From contig JASJFT010000408.1 of NCBI GenBank assembly GCA_030770425.1, positions 1-19,436 of the forward strand: 19,436 bases of DNA, read 5' to 3'. Made by a program: the position numbers and the translations under genes. The notes under the pieces were generated by a model. The model had not been told where the DNA came from. It was given only the letters and a program-made list of their open reading frames with translations, and made no database searches. Origin of the DNA: Darksidea phi (taxonomy: Eukaryota > Ascomycota > Dothideomycetes > Pleosporales > Lentitheciaceae). Below, one piece after another: positions 1 to 9,805 of the stretch. How positions within the stretch are numbered: the stretch's first letter is position 1; each line of letters begins with the position of its first letter.

Positions 1-269
1 TAGGTAACGCGTCGCGAAAAGTTGATGAGGGTGGCCACTCGCTTAGAATGGCCACTCGCTACGTAAACACGTTATAAGTTTTTAATTTCAGTCTACGATT
101 CAGAATTGGTCGAAGATCATCAAAGGCGGTTAATATATATGATACGTCACCCACGTTGTGATCGGTTATTAAATAATTAATAAATGAGCGCGGATGTTAA
201 AAACTCTCTCCCATCCCACACTTTCCGAACTGCGCACCCAACTCCTCATTTTGAAGGGATACCTAACGC
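1..269 (+). promoter_or_regulatory. Upstream region of the GH7 gene
   Basis: This stretch lies directly 5' of the GH7 start codon. It has a perfect 12-bp direct repeat, TGGCCACTCGCT, at 32-43 and 49-60 (17-bp period). A TATA-like run, TTAATATATATGA, lies at about 130-142. An AT-only inverted repeat, TTATTAA-ATAA-TTAATAA, occupies 166-183, about 90 bp before the ATG. I did not see a clear XlnR-type GGCTAA box. The role of the repeats is inferred only from position. Confidence 0.4.
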
Positions 270-1407
270 ATGTATTTCAAGCTCTCATCCATCGGTCTGG
301 TAGCCTGGCTGCTGGCTGGCCTAACCACGGCCCAAACCTCTGAGGAGCATCCCTTGCTACCGACCTGGAAATGTACTACCTCAGGAGGCTGCGTGCAACA
401 GAACACTTCCATCGTGCTTGACAAGGACTCCAAATATGCCAAAGGCAGCGCAGGCTCGAGAACGGCAGCCGACTACGCTGCCATGGGAGTTTCTACCTCA
501 GGGAACGCCCTGACCCTGACTCACTACGTCAAATCGGGCAACCAGCTCAATCCCGCGTCTCCGCGTGTCTACCTCCTGGGCGACGACGGCAAATATGTTA
601 TGATGAAGCTTCTTGGCCAGGAAATCTCTGTAGATGTTGACTACTCGGACGTGCCTTGTGGGGAGAACGGCGCTTTTTATCTATCAGAGATGACAGCCGA
701 CGGCAAGGGTAACGCTGCAGCCGGAACCGGCTACTGCGACGCGCAGTGCCAGGGCTACTGCTGCAATGAGATGGACATACTCGAGGCCAACTCCAGGGCA
801 ACGGCTATGACGGGCCACCCGTGCAATGGCAACAACTGCGACAAAGGCGGCTGCGCGTACAACCCATACCAGAGCGGGCAGCGCAACTTCTGGGGGCCTG
901 GCCAGACAGTCGACACGTCGAAACGGTTCACGGTCGTTACGCAATTCCAAGCCAGCAGCGGTAGGCTGTCGTCTATCACGCGCAAATACATTCAGAACGG
1001 GCGACAGATTAACAGCGGGTCGATTTCCAACTGTGGCTCCGAAGGGTCGACTGGTGGTCTAGTCGGCATGGGCGCGGCTCTTGGGCGCGGGAGTAGGTGG
1101 CTACCTTACCTTGTACATTTACTAAGCCTTCAAAACCTTCTCTTCCTGGACTTCCTCTCGACAAGCTCCTAGAGCTTAGCGTTCTTTTCAATGATCTCAT
1201 CTGCTGACTTTAAATCTCATAGTGGTGCTGGCAATTAGTATCTGGAACGACCCTGCGCAGCAAATGTCCTGGCTTGACTCTGGTAACAATGGGCCCTGCC
1301 GCAGTGGAGAGGGCAGTCCGTCCAACATCGAGGCTCGGCACCCTGGCACTCACGTCGTCTTTTCGAACATCAAATGGGGCGACATCGGATCCACCACCAA
1401 AGGTTAG
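270..1407 (+). CDS. Secreted glycoside hydrolase family 7 protein (endoglucanase-type, compact)
   Basis: GH7 enzymes hydrolyse beta-1,4-glucan outside the cell with a retaining mechanism. Exons are 270-1092 and 1223-1407. The 130-nt intron has donor GTAGGT, a CTGAC branch point near 1203 and acceptor TAG, and splicing joins LGRG to [10 protein letters not shown], a GH7-typical run. The product is 335 aa. Residues 1-21 are a signal peptide and the mature protein begins with Gln22, as is usual in GH7. The catalytic signature is E167-M-D169-I-L-E172 (nucleophile, assisting Asp, acid/base), and His183 matches the conserved active-site His. The C-terminus matches the end of the catalytic domain ([13 protein letters not shown]), with no linker or cellulose-binding module. 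Oddity: two segments normally present in GH7 are missing or shortened, near residues 51-67 and after Cys160. Twelve cysteines remain in the mature chain. The family assignment is firm; activity is uncertain. Confidence 0.88.
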
Positions 1408-2766
1408 TACTGGAGACCATCGGGGCGTGCATCTAACGCATCTGCCGGTGTCGGTGTACAATACGACTTGGAGGCTGGATTGTTCATCCCACATGTCATG
1501 AGGGGAAGCTCTGTATTTACTTTCCGAACTCTAAACGTTTAAGTAGACGCAAAGTTTTAGTGATATAGTCTTTCCTTGCTACGGGAGAGGGGAACGTATT
1601 CGTTGCAAAATCAAATCTCACAACTACCACCACTACCACCCCACTCTATAACCTAGGCAGTGCTAATTCTGTGCCTAGTGTAGTTCCTTAAAAAGTAATT
1701 AGTAACGTAATAGTATACCACCAAATGAAGCATCTATTAAGGCGTCCAAGATGGGGTGGCATGGTGGGTGGAGGGAGCAAGGGTGCGACGAAGGGACTTT
1801 GTGAGGCTGCATCGAGCGACCTCCTACCCCATTTACCTAAGTACCTCCCCCAATGCACCTCGCTAAGCACTATGTTCAGCCCCCTTCAGCCGCACACATC
1901 GGTCTTAGAAAGGCGAGTTTTCCGGATAGAGTCGTCCGCACTTGTTTCGCTAAGTACGCCTAATAGTGGGAAGATGAACGGTACCGTGGGCGCTTCGAGG
2001 CGATATAAACGGAAGCATTGCCAGAGACATGTATGCACAATACGTTAGTAGGTTTTTAGTATGAAGCTTCGTTAATCTTATTAAATATAGAACACAAAAA
2101 TGTTGATAATACTTTAGAACGCCTTAGGAATTGCTACAAATGTCTCCATTCACTATTCTTTTCTTCTCTCGTTCCACGATAAGTACACATTACTCACTCT
2201 AGCGCCTCAGTCTAAGGGAGACGGAGACACCATGATTGGTGAGTCTGGATCTGCTTTGGCCTGCGGATGTACGGTTAGTGAAAGCGATAGTCTCTTCATC
2301 GTTGCTGACGTACTATTCATTCTCCGGCGCTTGGCCGTTGGAGACGCTTCCGAATTGGAGCTAGGATTGGACCGCGGATTACTCTGACTTCTTCGTCTCA
2401 TCTTATGTTACTGCTATGACGGAGTGGACTAGGGCCCATAGACGATGACTCGATGATGTAGACGTAGATGTCGATTCTATTTTGATCTAGTTAATTTGAA
2501 GAACTGTAATTCCTTGCATTCACGCATGCCGTGGGCAGTTAACGAGCCAATCCTTCAATTTGTTCCCGTGAAAGCTGAGGATCTTTCATCGAGAACCGAA
2601 GTTTCACCCAGGCCTGCTCTGGTTTTTGAGATTGAAAGGACCCTTCTCCTGACTCGGATAGTCTTTTCTCCAAAGGCGCCACCAGCTGAACATGGCGTCC
2701 GTGCTTACCAAGACGATCCCATAACATGGAAGGCGGATTCGAGCGTTCAATTTCTCCTGGAGCTTA
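1408..2766. other. Gene-poor stretch after GH7; no supported gene
   Basis: I see no recognisable gene. The stretch holds a 7-bp inverted repeat (CTAGGCA/TGCCTAG, 1653-1678), short CTACCAC repeats near 1624-1640 and AT-rich patches near 1685-1725 and 2045-2130. Open frames exist at 1725-2048 (+, 107 aa), 2207-2401 (-, 64 aa, Ser/Arg-rich with a true ATG) and 2496-2801 (+, 101 aa). None resembles a known family. The last part may include decayed 5' sequence of the DUF6594 relic, but no N-terminal motif could be read. Confidence 0.5.
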
Positions 2767-3448
2767 GTGTTTGTGAAATTGCGATTATGGTTTTTGGCTA
2801 GAAGTGCTTTCAGAGAATTGATCAGAGCTTTTGTGAAGGAGTGTGGAGCAGGGGCAGGTGCGTACTGTCCTTTTGAAGATGCGGCAAGCAGTTCATTGGT
2901 TCGCTGGCTCTGGAACGAGAAGCCGCTGTCCTTTGACCGCGAAGAATAATTTATAAAAAGAAGGGAGGATCTAATTACTCTTCGTCAGGGATGCGAGTGG
3001 GCTGGTTTAGATGGCTTGGTCGAAGATTGTGTGAAGAAATTTCCGAGTCGGTTGACTCGTGTCAGTATCATACTCCCTCGGATCCGTTTCTTGCTCATAC
3101 GCCAGCAGTGGCTCTTCACAACCCCTGAATTGCACGCCCAAACCAATGATAAATACGTCTACTACTACTCTAACGGTCGGGCTGAGAAACTAGTCGGATT
3201 GATTATCACGGTTATCATTTTCATACTACTGGTTCCGTCTGTAGTAGCTATGTATCGGTTGACTTCCAACGGGACCGTAATTCCACCTTTGATGCTGTTG
3301 GCGTCCTGGTCGTTTTCACGCTTCTCTTCTTAGCCGCCATGTCTTTGCTCACGAAAGCGAAGCGGCATGAGCTGTTAGCTGCATCAGCGGTGTACTGTGT
3401 GGTGTTTTCGTATTCATTAGCAACTTTAGTGACGGCAAGAGAAGATGA
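2767..3448 (+). pseudogene. Decayed DUF6594 membrane-protein gene (C-terminal part)
   Basis: DUF6594 proteins are fungal proteins of unknown function with C-terminal membrane helices. Recognisable family pieces occur in order: LWNEKPLSFDREE, FIKRREDLITLRQG, LVEDCVKKFPSRLTR, then WLFTTPELHAQTNDKYVYYY and a hydrophobic helix (LVGLIITVIIFILLV), then a second helix region after NSTFDAVGVLVVFTLLF and KAKRHELLAASA. A 48-nt intron (3061-3108, GTCAGT...CAG) fits between LTR and WLF. Damage: an in-frame TAA at 2947-2949; a one-base shift near 3274, with the frame moving from ...MYRLTS to NSTFDAV; and a second shift near 3400-3410, after which the family-like end runs to a TGA at 3446-3448. The N-terminal half is not recognisable. 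The start given is only the beginning of the readable frame. Confidence 0.75.
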
Positions 3449-4268
3449 AGGTAAATTAATTGAGTAGACAGAAAGTCCCGTGTTTGTTGCAGACCCAACT
3501 TTATTCCATCTCTAGGCATGCTCGCAAGTTTGTAGTGAAAAATTACTCTAAAAATAAGGCTTTCTAGTTGCGGGTCTTCGGCTCGGCACTAGAGGTGCAA
3601 GTGACTCCAAAAGCGGCGACGGAAGGCCTCCTAAAAGGGATTTGGAAACGCCCGGACACGGAGTTAATATAGTTCCTTGGTGTGGGGCAAAAGTATTGTA
3701 CGTTGTCAGTGCGCCTGTAGCGGCCCCCTGCGGCGCTATAATACTGTTTTATATTACAAAAATATATACGGGATTTCTTCTCCCTCCTCCTTTGTATCTT
3801 CTTAATACCAAATGCGGCCCTCTACACCCCTTTTGATGGGGGTTATATTTGGTGGCGTGAAGTCCTTATAAATATTGTCTACAGAGGAATGATTACTTGC
3901 TACTTGAAGGGCAACGGACCGGTTGAATACGTAATGATTGAATAGGCGGTAACGACATTACGAATCTTTGATTTATAATGCCATGGTGGCGTCCGTGGTG
4001 ACGAAGTAGCAAGTTTGCCCATCCTGTTTTACCAATACCTTTTAAGGTACCTTTCTCACGATGAACACCTCCAAGTACGGACCCTACGACTAGCCGGTTA
4101 TACTCAGCAATTTTTGCCAACCTTCTCAACATCACCCGCAGACAAGTTCAATATGCAGATACTAGCGAACGTTTCACGCTACAGAAGCGTTCTAGTCGAC
4201 CTCATATCCTTACAGATACCTAAGTAGATTAGCTGGAGGTCTACATCTGTTTATCTCTGACTGGCAGG
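3449..4268. other. Spacer between two gene relics; no supported gene
   Basis: This is mixed-composition DNA with an AT-rich patch around 3735-3775 and a GC-rich imperfect inverted repeat (TAGCG...CGCTA, 3718-3738). Short open frames at 3642-3836 (+), 3893-4135 (-) and 4015-4227 (+) have no recognisable domain. The part just before 4269 may be further degraded ABC-transporter sequence, but I could not read it. Confidence 0.45.
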
Positions 4269-4874
4269 TTGATGAGCTATCTTCAGCTTGCTACTGACCC
4301 TTTCTCTGACTGGAATGTCAACCAATATACTACTCGGAACGCGTTACTGCAGCGAGGCTATTCACGTTATGTAGCTCAGACCAACCCCTTCAATTATTCC
4401 ATGAGTTTGCTCCTGGTCTTCGGCAGCTGGTTCAGCACATTTTCCTGCAAAACCAGCGAACTCGCAATCTTCAACCCCCCTTCCAACCAGACTTGTGGCC
4501 GGTATCTTTCCACCTACCAGCAAGGTCTAGGCGCCGGCACCAACCTCCTCAACCTATACACCACCGCCGACTGTCGCGCGCGCCAGTATACGACCGGCGG
4601 GGATTTCCCCAGAATGCTTAACCTTGAGGAGGAGTATTATGGGTGGAGGAATGCGGCGATTGTGGTCATTTTCCTGCTCAGCAGTTACTCGTTTAGGTTT
4701 TCTATTAATGAAATTGAGGACGAAAACCTGCTAGAAAGCCGAGTTGAAAGTATTTTTCCGGGGAAAGCATGGGGAAAGCGTAATTTGGTGATTGTGACTT
4801 GGTGCCGGTCCTCTTTTCCTGTTTTATTCTTGTCACCTTCAAACGGATGGTTAGATAGACGGGTAATAGGGTAA
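4269..4874 (+). pseudogene. C-terminal fragment of a PDR-type (ABCG) ABC transporter
   Basis: PDR transporters are full-length fungal drug-efflux pumps of about 1,400-1,500 aa. Here only about 100 residues are recognisable. They are the last extracellular loop (TSELAIFNPPSNQTCGRYLSTY, then TTADC...QYTTGGDFPRMLNL) and the start of the final helix (YYGWRNAAIVVIFLLSSY), at about 4455-4690. The run MSLLLVF before it resembles an upstream helix of the family. The normal re-entrant segment between that helix and the loop is missing. There is no upstream nucleotide-binding domain, Walker motif or ABC signature in the window. The tail after about 4690 is not family-like. I take it as a truncated remnant with no function as a pump. 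Confidence 0.7.
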
Positions 4875-5167
4875 TTAGAATAGACTACGGCGTTTCGTAC
4901 TCACAATAAGCATTTTTTTGCGAGTAGCATTTTTATAGGTATCGTATTGGCGGGTTGTAGCTATCTAGACTTGTTAGATTACTCCCCATAAAACCCTCCA
5001 CTAGTAGAACTTTTCCTTATACTTAGTCCGTCGCACACTCAACATCACCGAACAATACTAGGAACATGAGTTCAAAGCTAAATACAGCGCTACCGATTGT
5101 AGCATCATGCATCACCCATTTTGCTTGCTCGAAAATCTATTCCCCCATCTCTAACTCCTGCCCCACT
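4875..5167. other. Intergenic spacer before the 3' end of the DUF917 fusion gene
   Basis: This AT-rich spacer has no supported gene. It should include the 3' untranslated region of the minus-strand hydantoinase/DUF917 gene, whose stop codon is at 5170-5168. No distinct polyadenylation signal was assigned. Confidence 0.4.
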
Positions 5168-8100
5168 TCACTCCTTCTCCCCAAAAATCTCCCAGACGCT
5201 CTTCGGCGCCTTGTAATCGCACTTCCCAACAGGAACATATGACATATTCAATCTGCCTTTCAGTCAGACTCTCTCCATCCCACATGGCAAAGACTGCAAT
5301 AGTCAAAAACTTACCCAAAAGCCTTCGGCCCACCCGCCGCCAACCCCTTCTCACTCGTCCAGACAGGGCTCGCCCTCAGCGCAATCACACTAACCCTGAG
5401 CCCGTACCTGTAATCACTAACCCCCAGCGGCGAGCCATTCGCTTTATCCAGGAACGTGATCAAATCTGGACAGATAGCCAGTAAGCGATCTTCCTCGCCC
5501 GGCTTTTTCAGCACAGCGGAGAGATTCTCGTTCTCGAACTCGACGATGAGGTAGGAAGGAGAGTCGGAAGAGGTGGCTGGCTCGTCGTCGGCGAAGGATT
5601 GTAGTCTGGTGCTGCCGCGCGTGAAGCCACGCGCAACGTGCCGTGTTACAGAGATAATTTTCCCGGTGAAGAGGAGAGATCCGTTGTGCTCGTCGATGAG
5701 ATTCTTACCGGGATCCTGCTTGCGTTGGCGAGAAAGCGCAATACTTCTCCCAATGCTCCACGCCCAGCTAAATGCATTCTTCGGTAGCGTCCGCGCCTCA
5801 TCCCCACGGATCGGATTTACACACAGGCCCGCAAGGCTCCCTAGATCCGTACACGACTGTCGCATGACATCCTCCGCATGCTCATATGAATTTTGTTTTT
5901 GAAGCATGGTCCGGCAACCTTTCCCGTCGGCGACGGCGCAAGGAGCGATGGAAACGCCGTTGAGACAGCGGATGGTTTGCCAGAGGTAGGGGTATGCGCG
6001 CGCGACGGCGTCTGCATCGAAAGTAGATTTGCCGAGGCGAGAGGAGGTAAGGAGGGCTTCGAAGGCGTTGAGGCCGCCGATTTCGTTGGGGATCATGGCG
6101 TCAAAGGTGGGGAGGTTGGCGGCGTGGAGGACGGCTTCGATGGCGTTTGTGATTCTGATTTGTTCACATTAGTTTGTTCACATTAGAACCGCCTATTAGA
6201 TAGATGAGCAGGAACTCGGATATTACTCACTCATGCTCGCCGGGTATTCTTTCCAGGTAGACAGTAGGACTGCCCATGAAGCCACCGCATATGATAACGG
6301 CATCGTCGGGAATACTATCTTGCCGTCTGATGGTGATGGGCTTGCCGGCGCGCAGCTGCTGGAGACATGCGATGTAGCTGGGGTATGCTTCGCCGCAACT
6401 TCCTACGCCGAGCACGCCGGTTCCGTCTTGGAGGAATTGCAGGTCGGTTTCCGATAGGTACCATAGATTTCCTTTGAGATTCGGACGGTATGTTGCGACG
6501 TCGATTAGCGTAACCACATCATATGTTGAAGCTTTCTCCATCGTGCTGTTGAGGCCGCGCGTTTGATCGTGCGATATCCGGGGCTTGTCCACAATCCCGA
6601 ACGCATGCGGGCCATCTATCGGTTCTTTTGCACCCTCGATATGGCTGCGGCCTTGATGTTCTTTCATATCCGCGCTAAGTTCTTGATCTTCGTTCAGGTC
6701 TGCGACTACCCTGACCATCAGTCTCGTCGCGCCATTAGTGACATACGAGATCGGAACGATATCGACATCGACTATTTCGGCAGTCTCTCTTTTACCGCCA
6801 GCCTCGACGCATCTCTCAATCGCCAATGCTTTCGCTTCTTCCAGCTGCTCATCAATGGTTTTCTCGCCTGGAACGGCAACCTTATCTACACTACCGCTGA
6901 TCTTTCCGATAGCTGCACCAACAGCATTGGCAACTTCGAGGTGCTTTGGGCGGACGAGATTGGAGACACCTGATAGGGAGGGGGGCAAGATGATGCTGCC
7001 GCCGCCGACGAGAATGACAGTTGCATCTCCGGCTTTGGTCTTGACCTGATCGATGGCGATTTCGATGGCCCTCTTGATCTCGGCAAAAGCATTCTTCTTG
7101 GTTTCGCGGGAGATTGTTTTCGTGCGCTCGTTCGATAATACGAGGTCAGTTGTCTAGATGGATATTAGACTTTTTGGTCTAGCAGCACTCGAAAGTAAGT
7201 CCAAGGTGAACATATACCGTAGGGGTGCTGCCTCCAAAATAGAGGCCCTCTCTCTCCAGGCGATATCCAACAGAGTCAGGGCCCACAGTAGTTCGCCCGT
7301 CCTTTTCTCTAACAACCGAGCCACCTCCAAGGGCGATGCTGTGCACGTCTGGAATTGTAAAATTGGTCCTCACGCCTGCGATCTTTACAAAGGCCGCCGA
7401 TTGCCTCGGGAAGCCATTTTTCAGGAGTGCACAGATGTCAGTCGTAGTACCGCCTACATCTACAACTAAGACCTCGGTATCCTCCGAGTTGGCCCTCTGT
7501 AGCTGGCTCTCTGAAAGAAAAACCGCACCCCTTGCGCTGTTGGTCGGTCCTGAAGAGAAGCATCGCACGGGATGTGAGGCCGCCTCCTCTGAGGCGGAAA
7601 GAGTCCCGTCGTTAAGAGTGATATACAGCTTGCTCTTCCCTAAACTCTTAACGGCGATCTCGAAGCCACGGATAACTTGTCGAGCAAAGCGGCGAAGCGA
7701 TGCATTCAGAACAGTAGCATTTTCGCGTTCCAGGAAGCCCAGCTTTCCGATGCGGTATGAGCAAGAAATGTCGTAGTTTGATCCGAGGATGGATGAAAGG
7801 TACGATGCAGCCTCATTTTCCTGAGACGGGTCAGAAGGTGAGTATATGCCCACCACAATGACGGCCCTAATCCCCTTGCTCCTAATGATCCCGGCTTGCT
7901 CGTCCAGCTGGACACGGTTAAGTTCGCAGATCGGCCGTCCATCCACTTGGTAACCACCATCGACGTAGCCGCAATGACCCTCAATCAGCCTGCGTAAACC
8001 GGCGGGGTAGTCTGCGAATGGCGGAGAGCCCTGAGAATAGGGTCCGCAGAGTCGAATGACGGCGACTCTGTCGAGCTTACTGGCATCTTGCTCCAGGACA

Positions 8101-8375
8101 GCGTTGACCAGCTGGGTGGTGCCAATCTTCACGGAGCGGATGCTTGACGGAAGGACGGCGGCCTTGTTGATGACTTGCTGCATGGCAAGCTCAATGCCGG
8201 CCCGGATGTCGGACGTAGTTGGTGTCTTGTGCCATGCGAGCACTTGGTCATTCTGGAGAATGACGGCCTGCAGTCATGAGTCTGGCGAAGGCATTGCAAA
8301 ACGGTCTTGAGTACTTACATCCGTGTTTGTCCCCCCCACGTCAACGCCGATGGCGCAGTTCCCGGAAGGCACCAT
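5168..8375 (-). CDS. Hydantoinase/oxoprolinase N-terminal plus DUF917 fusion protein
   Basis: Members of this superfamily use ATP in opening or hydrolysing cyclic amides such as hydantoins or 5-oxoproline; the substrate here is unknown. Exons, all with GT...AG introns of 51-76 nt: 8375-8319, 8267-7218, 7153-6231, 6154-5315, 5252-5168. The product is 984 aa. The N-terminus carries the phosphate-binding motif GVDVGGTNTD (about residues 10-19, split from the next exon by the first intron). A second motif, VVDVGGTTTD, lies near 287-296 and ALGGGS near 331. The Hydantoinase_A part ends around residue 455, after GGGSIILPPSLSG and a VRPKHLEVANAVGAAIG run. DUF917 runs from about 602 to the end and includes GVGSCGEAYP, ICGGFMGSP and PNEIGGLNAFEALL. 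Short final exons restore the expected ...PVGKCDYKAPKSVWEIFGE end. The frame is intact across all five exons. Start: the ATG at 8375 is the first in frame and sits nine residues before the ATP motif. Confidence 0.9.
6159..6186. repeat. Perfect 14-bp tandem duplication inside an intron
   Basis: TTTGTTCACATTAG occurs twice head-to-tail (6159-6172, 6173-6186), inside the third intron (6230-6155) of the minus-strand hydantoinase/DUF917 gene. Read on the gene strand, each copy begins with CTAAT, a branch-point-like pentamer, so the duplication gives the intron two candidate branch points close to the acceptor. Confidence 0.9.
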
Positions 8376-8399
8376 ATCACTGACGGCGAGCCCCTCGTC

Positions 8400-8454
8400 A
8401 CCGAGGCGGAGGTGGAGGAGGACGAGGGGGAGGACGAGGAGGACGAGGAGAATC
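8400..8454 (-). promoter_or_regulatory. Pyrimidine-rich tract upstream of the hydantoinase/DUF917 start codon
   Basis: On the minus strand this is an almost pure C/T run with CTC and GTCCTC repeats, ending about 25 nt before the ATG at 8375. Pyrimidine-rich stretches commonly precede transcription start points in filamentous fungi. The role is therefore plausible but inferred from position and composition only. Confidence 0.35.
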
Positions 8455-8720
8455 AGGCTGGATTAGGGAGCACATACGGAAGGTATCGGCATCATGCTTC
8501 CAGGCCCTGACGCGCATCCACACAGCTTTCGGCCCTCGCGGCAGTTGCGACCGGCCAGGGACACCCGCAAGTGTTCTTGAGTGGTTCCTGGACGGGTAGT
8601 GCTGATTCGGATCGGGTAACGTAAGAGTGCCGATGACAAAAAGCGCGGACGGTCATCACTTCGTGCTCTTGAGGACTCCAATGCATCTCGCCGGGGTGCG
8701 CCGGTGGTGAGGGTCCTGGT

Positions 8721-8750
8721 CTGGAGCTGGAGCTGGAGCTGGAGCTGGAA
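8721..8750. repeat. CTGGAG hexanucleotide microsatellite
   Basis: Four perfect CTGGAG copies and one variant (CTGGAA) lie in the intergenic region upstream of the hydantoinase/DUF917 gene. The open frames that read through it have biased composition and no recognisable domain, so I treat it as non-coding. Confidence 0.85.
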
Positions 8751-9681
8751 CTGCGAGGGCAGGGCCAGTTTCGGGTACGGACCCCGGATATGAGGCGGAG
8801 ATGGGTACAAATGCGGGGAGTGGCAGGGGCTGGGCGCGTTGTGTGGGTGCCTGCTCCGAACAAAACTGCGCCAATTCAGCCCGAGCGTCTGAGAAAAAAT
8901 GATTCTAGTGTGTGTGAGGCACGTGTAGGCAGGCAGGCACAGAAACGCTGAGGCAGCAAGCAAAAGGGTTGTATTCGGATAGAGATGAGACGAATCCTTA
9001 AGGAGACGTAATGGTAGGACGTAGGCCTATATAGGGTCCGACACGTGACCGTGGCCGGGCCGATGATGATCCGGGAGTCCTCCGACAGAAGTAGGCGTGA
9101 CAGTTTGTGTGAGTTTGCCTTACAACTGGTAGCTATTCTACCTCTCGAGGTAGTGTATTTACTTAATACTAGGCTGTACCTATTAAAATCTATATAAGCT
9201 ATTTTACCGAATGAGTAGCAACCATCGCGTCGTCAAACTCGCGGAATAACCTAAAAAGGTGATACAAAAAAGTATTTCGTCCCGAATACACTGAAACGTA
9301 ATCAGGTTGTTGGCTGTAGTCATCGCCTGTAATTGCCTGAGGCGTCACGGCATGACCGCGAGGGCAACGGCCCGAGTCTTATGAAAGAGGGCGTAGCGCG
9401 TGCCGTGGCGCAACGTTCTAAGCCTTATGGAGACGGCGTGGCGCGTACTATAATGCTGAGCGGTAGCGACAGTAGCCTACCAGACTCGAGAGCAGCCAGA
9501 AACGTGACCTGCTGCCTGCTATAAAAGTAATTTAGTACTTTAATAATAGCTAGTCGTAGTATTAGATAATAGATAAGTAGGTAAAAAAGCTAGTTATTTT
9601 ATAAAGTAAACTTACATAAACTAGAACTATTTTTTCTCAGACGCCCTGCCATGAGACTTGTTGTATGTTAAGGAGCAGTAA

Positions 9682-9805
9682 CCAATCAGCGTTGGTGGAG
9701 CGGCTGATTAATGAGATAACGGAGTGAAAGCTAAGCGATCCCTGTCGCTGGAACCCGGCACGTGGGCCGTGCCGTGCAGATGCACCAACCATGGAACACC
9801 GTGCA
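9682..9805 (+). promoter_or_regulatory. Candidate promoter elements of the Atg22-like gene
   Basis: A CCAAT box (9682-9686) lies about 256 bp before the ATG. It is followed by a CACGTG E-box (9759-9764) inside a hairpin-capable inverted repeat, GGCACG-TGGGC-CGTGCC (9757-9773). A second small palindrome, GTGCA-GA-TGCAC, is at 9774-9785, and a GTGCAC lies at about 9800. These match binding sites of the CCAAT-binding complex and of bHLH factors. Use by the neighbouring gene is inferred from position. Confidence 0.35.

Noticed and set aside
1403..1490. A possible second intron in the GH7 gene starting at GTTAGT
   Set aside because: The catalytic domain ends naturally at the TAG at 1405-1407. The only nearby acceptor, GAG, leads to no linker or binding-module sequence.
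3061..3108. Apparent 16-residue insertion in the DUF6594 sequence
   Set aside because: It is a 48-nt intron (GTCAGT...CAG) in phase 0. Its removal joins two family-like segments, so it is not a lesion.
8463..8963. Minus-strand open frame of 166 aa rich in Gln-Leu and Pro
   Set aside because: It begins at a TTG, reads through a CTGGAG microsatellite, and has no domain or splice link to the downstream gene.
9333..9524. Plus-strand open frame of 63 aa in the GC-rich island
   Set aside because: It is short, begins without a true ATG, and lies within repeat-like sequence. No transposase or Gag/Pol motif is visible.
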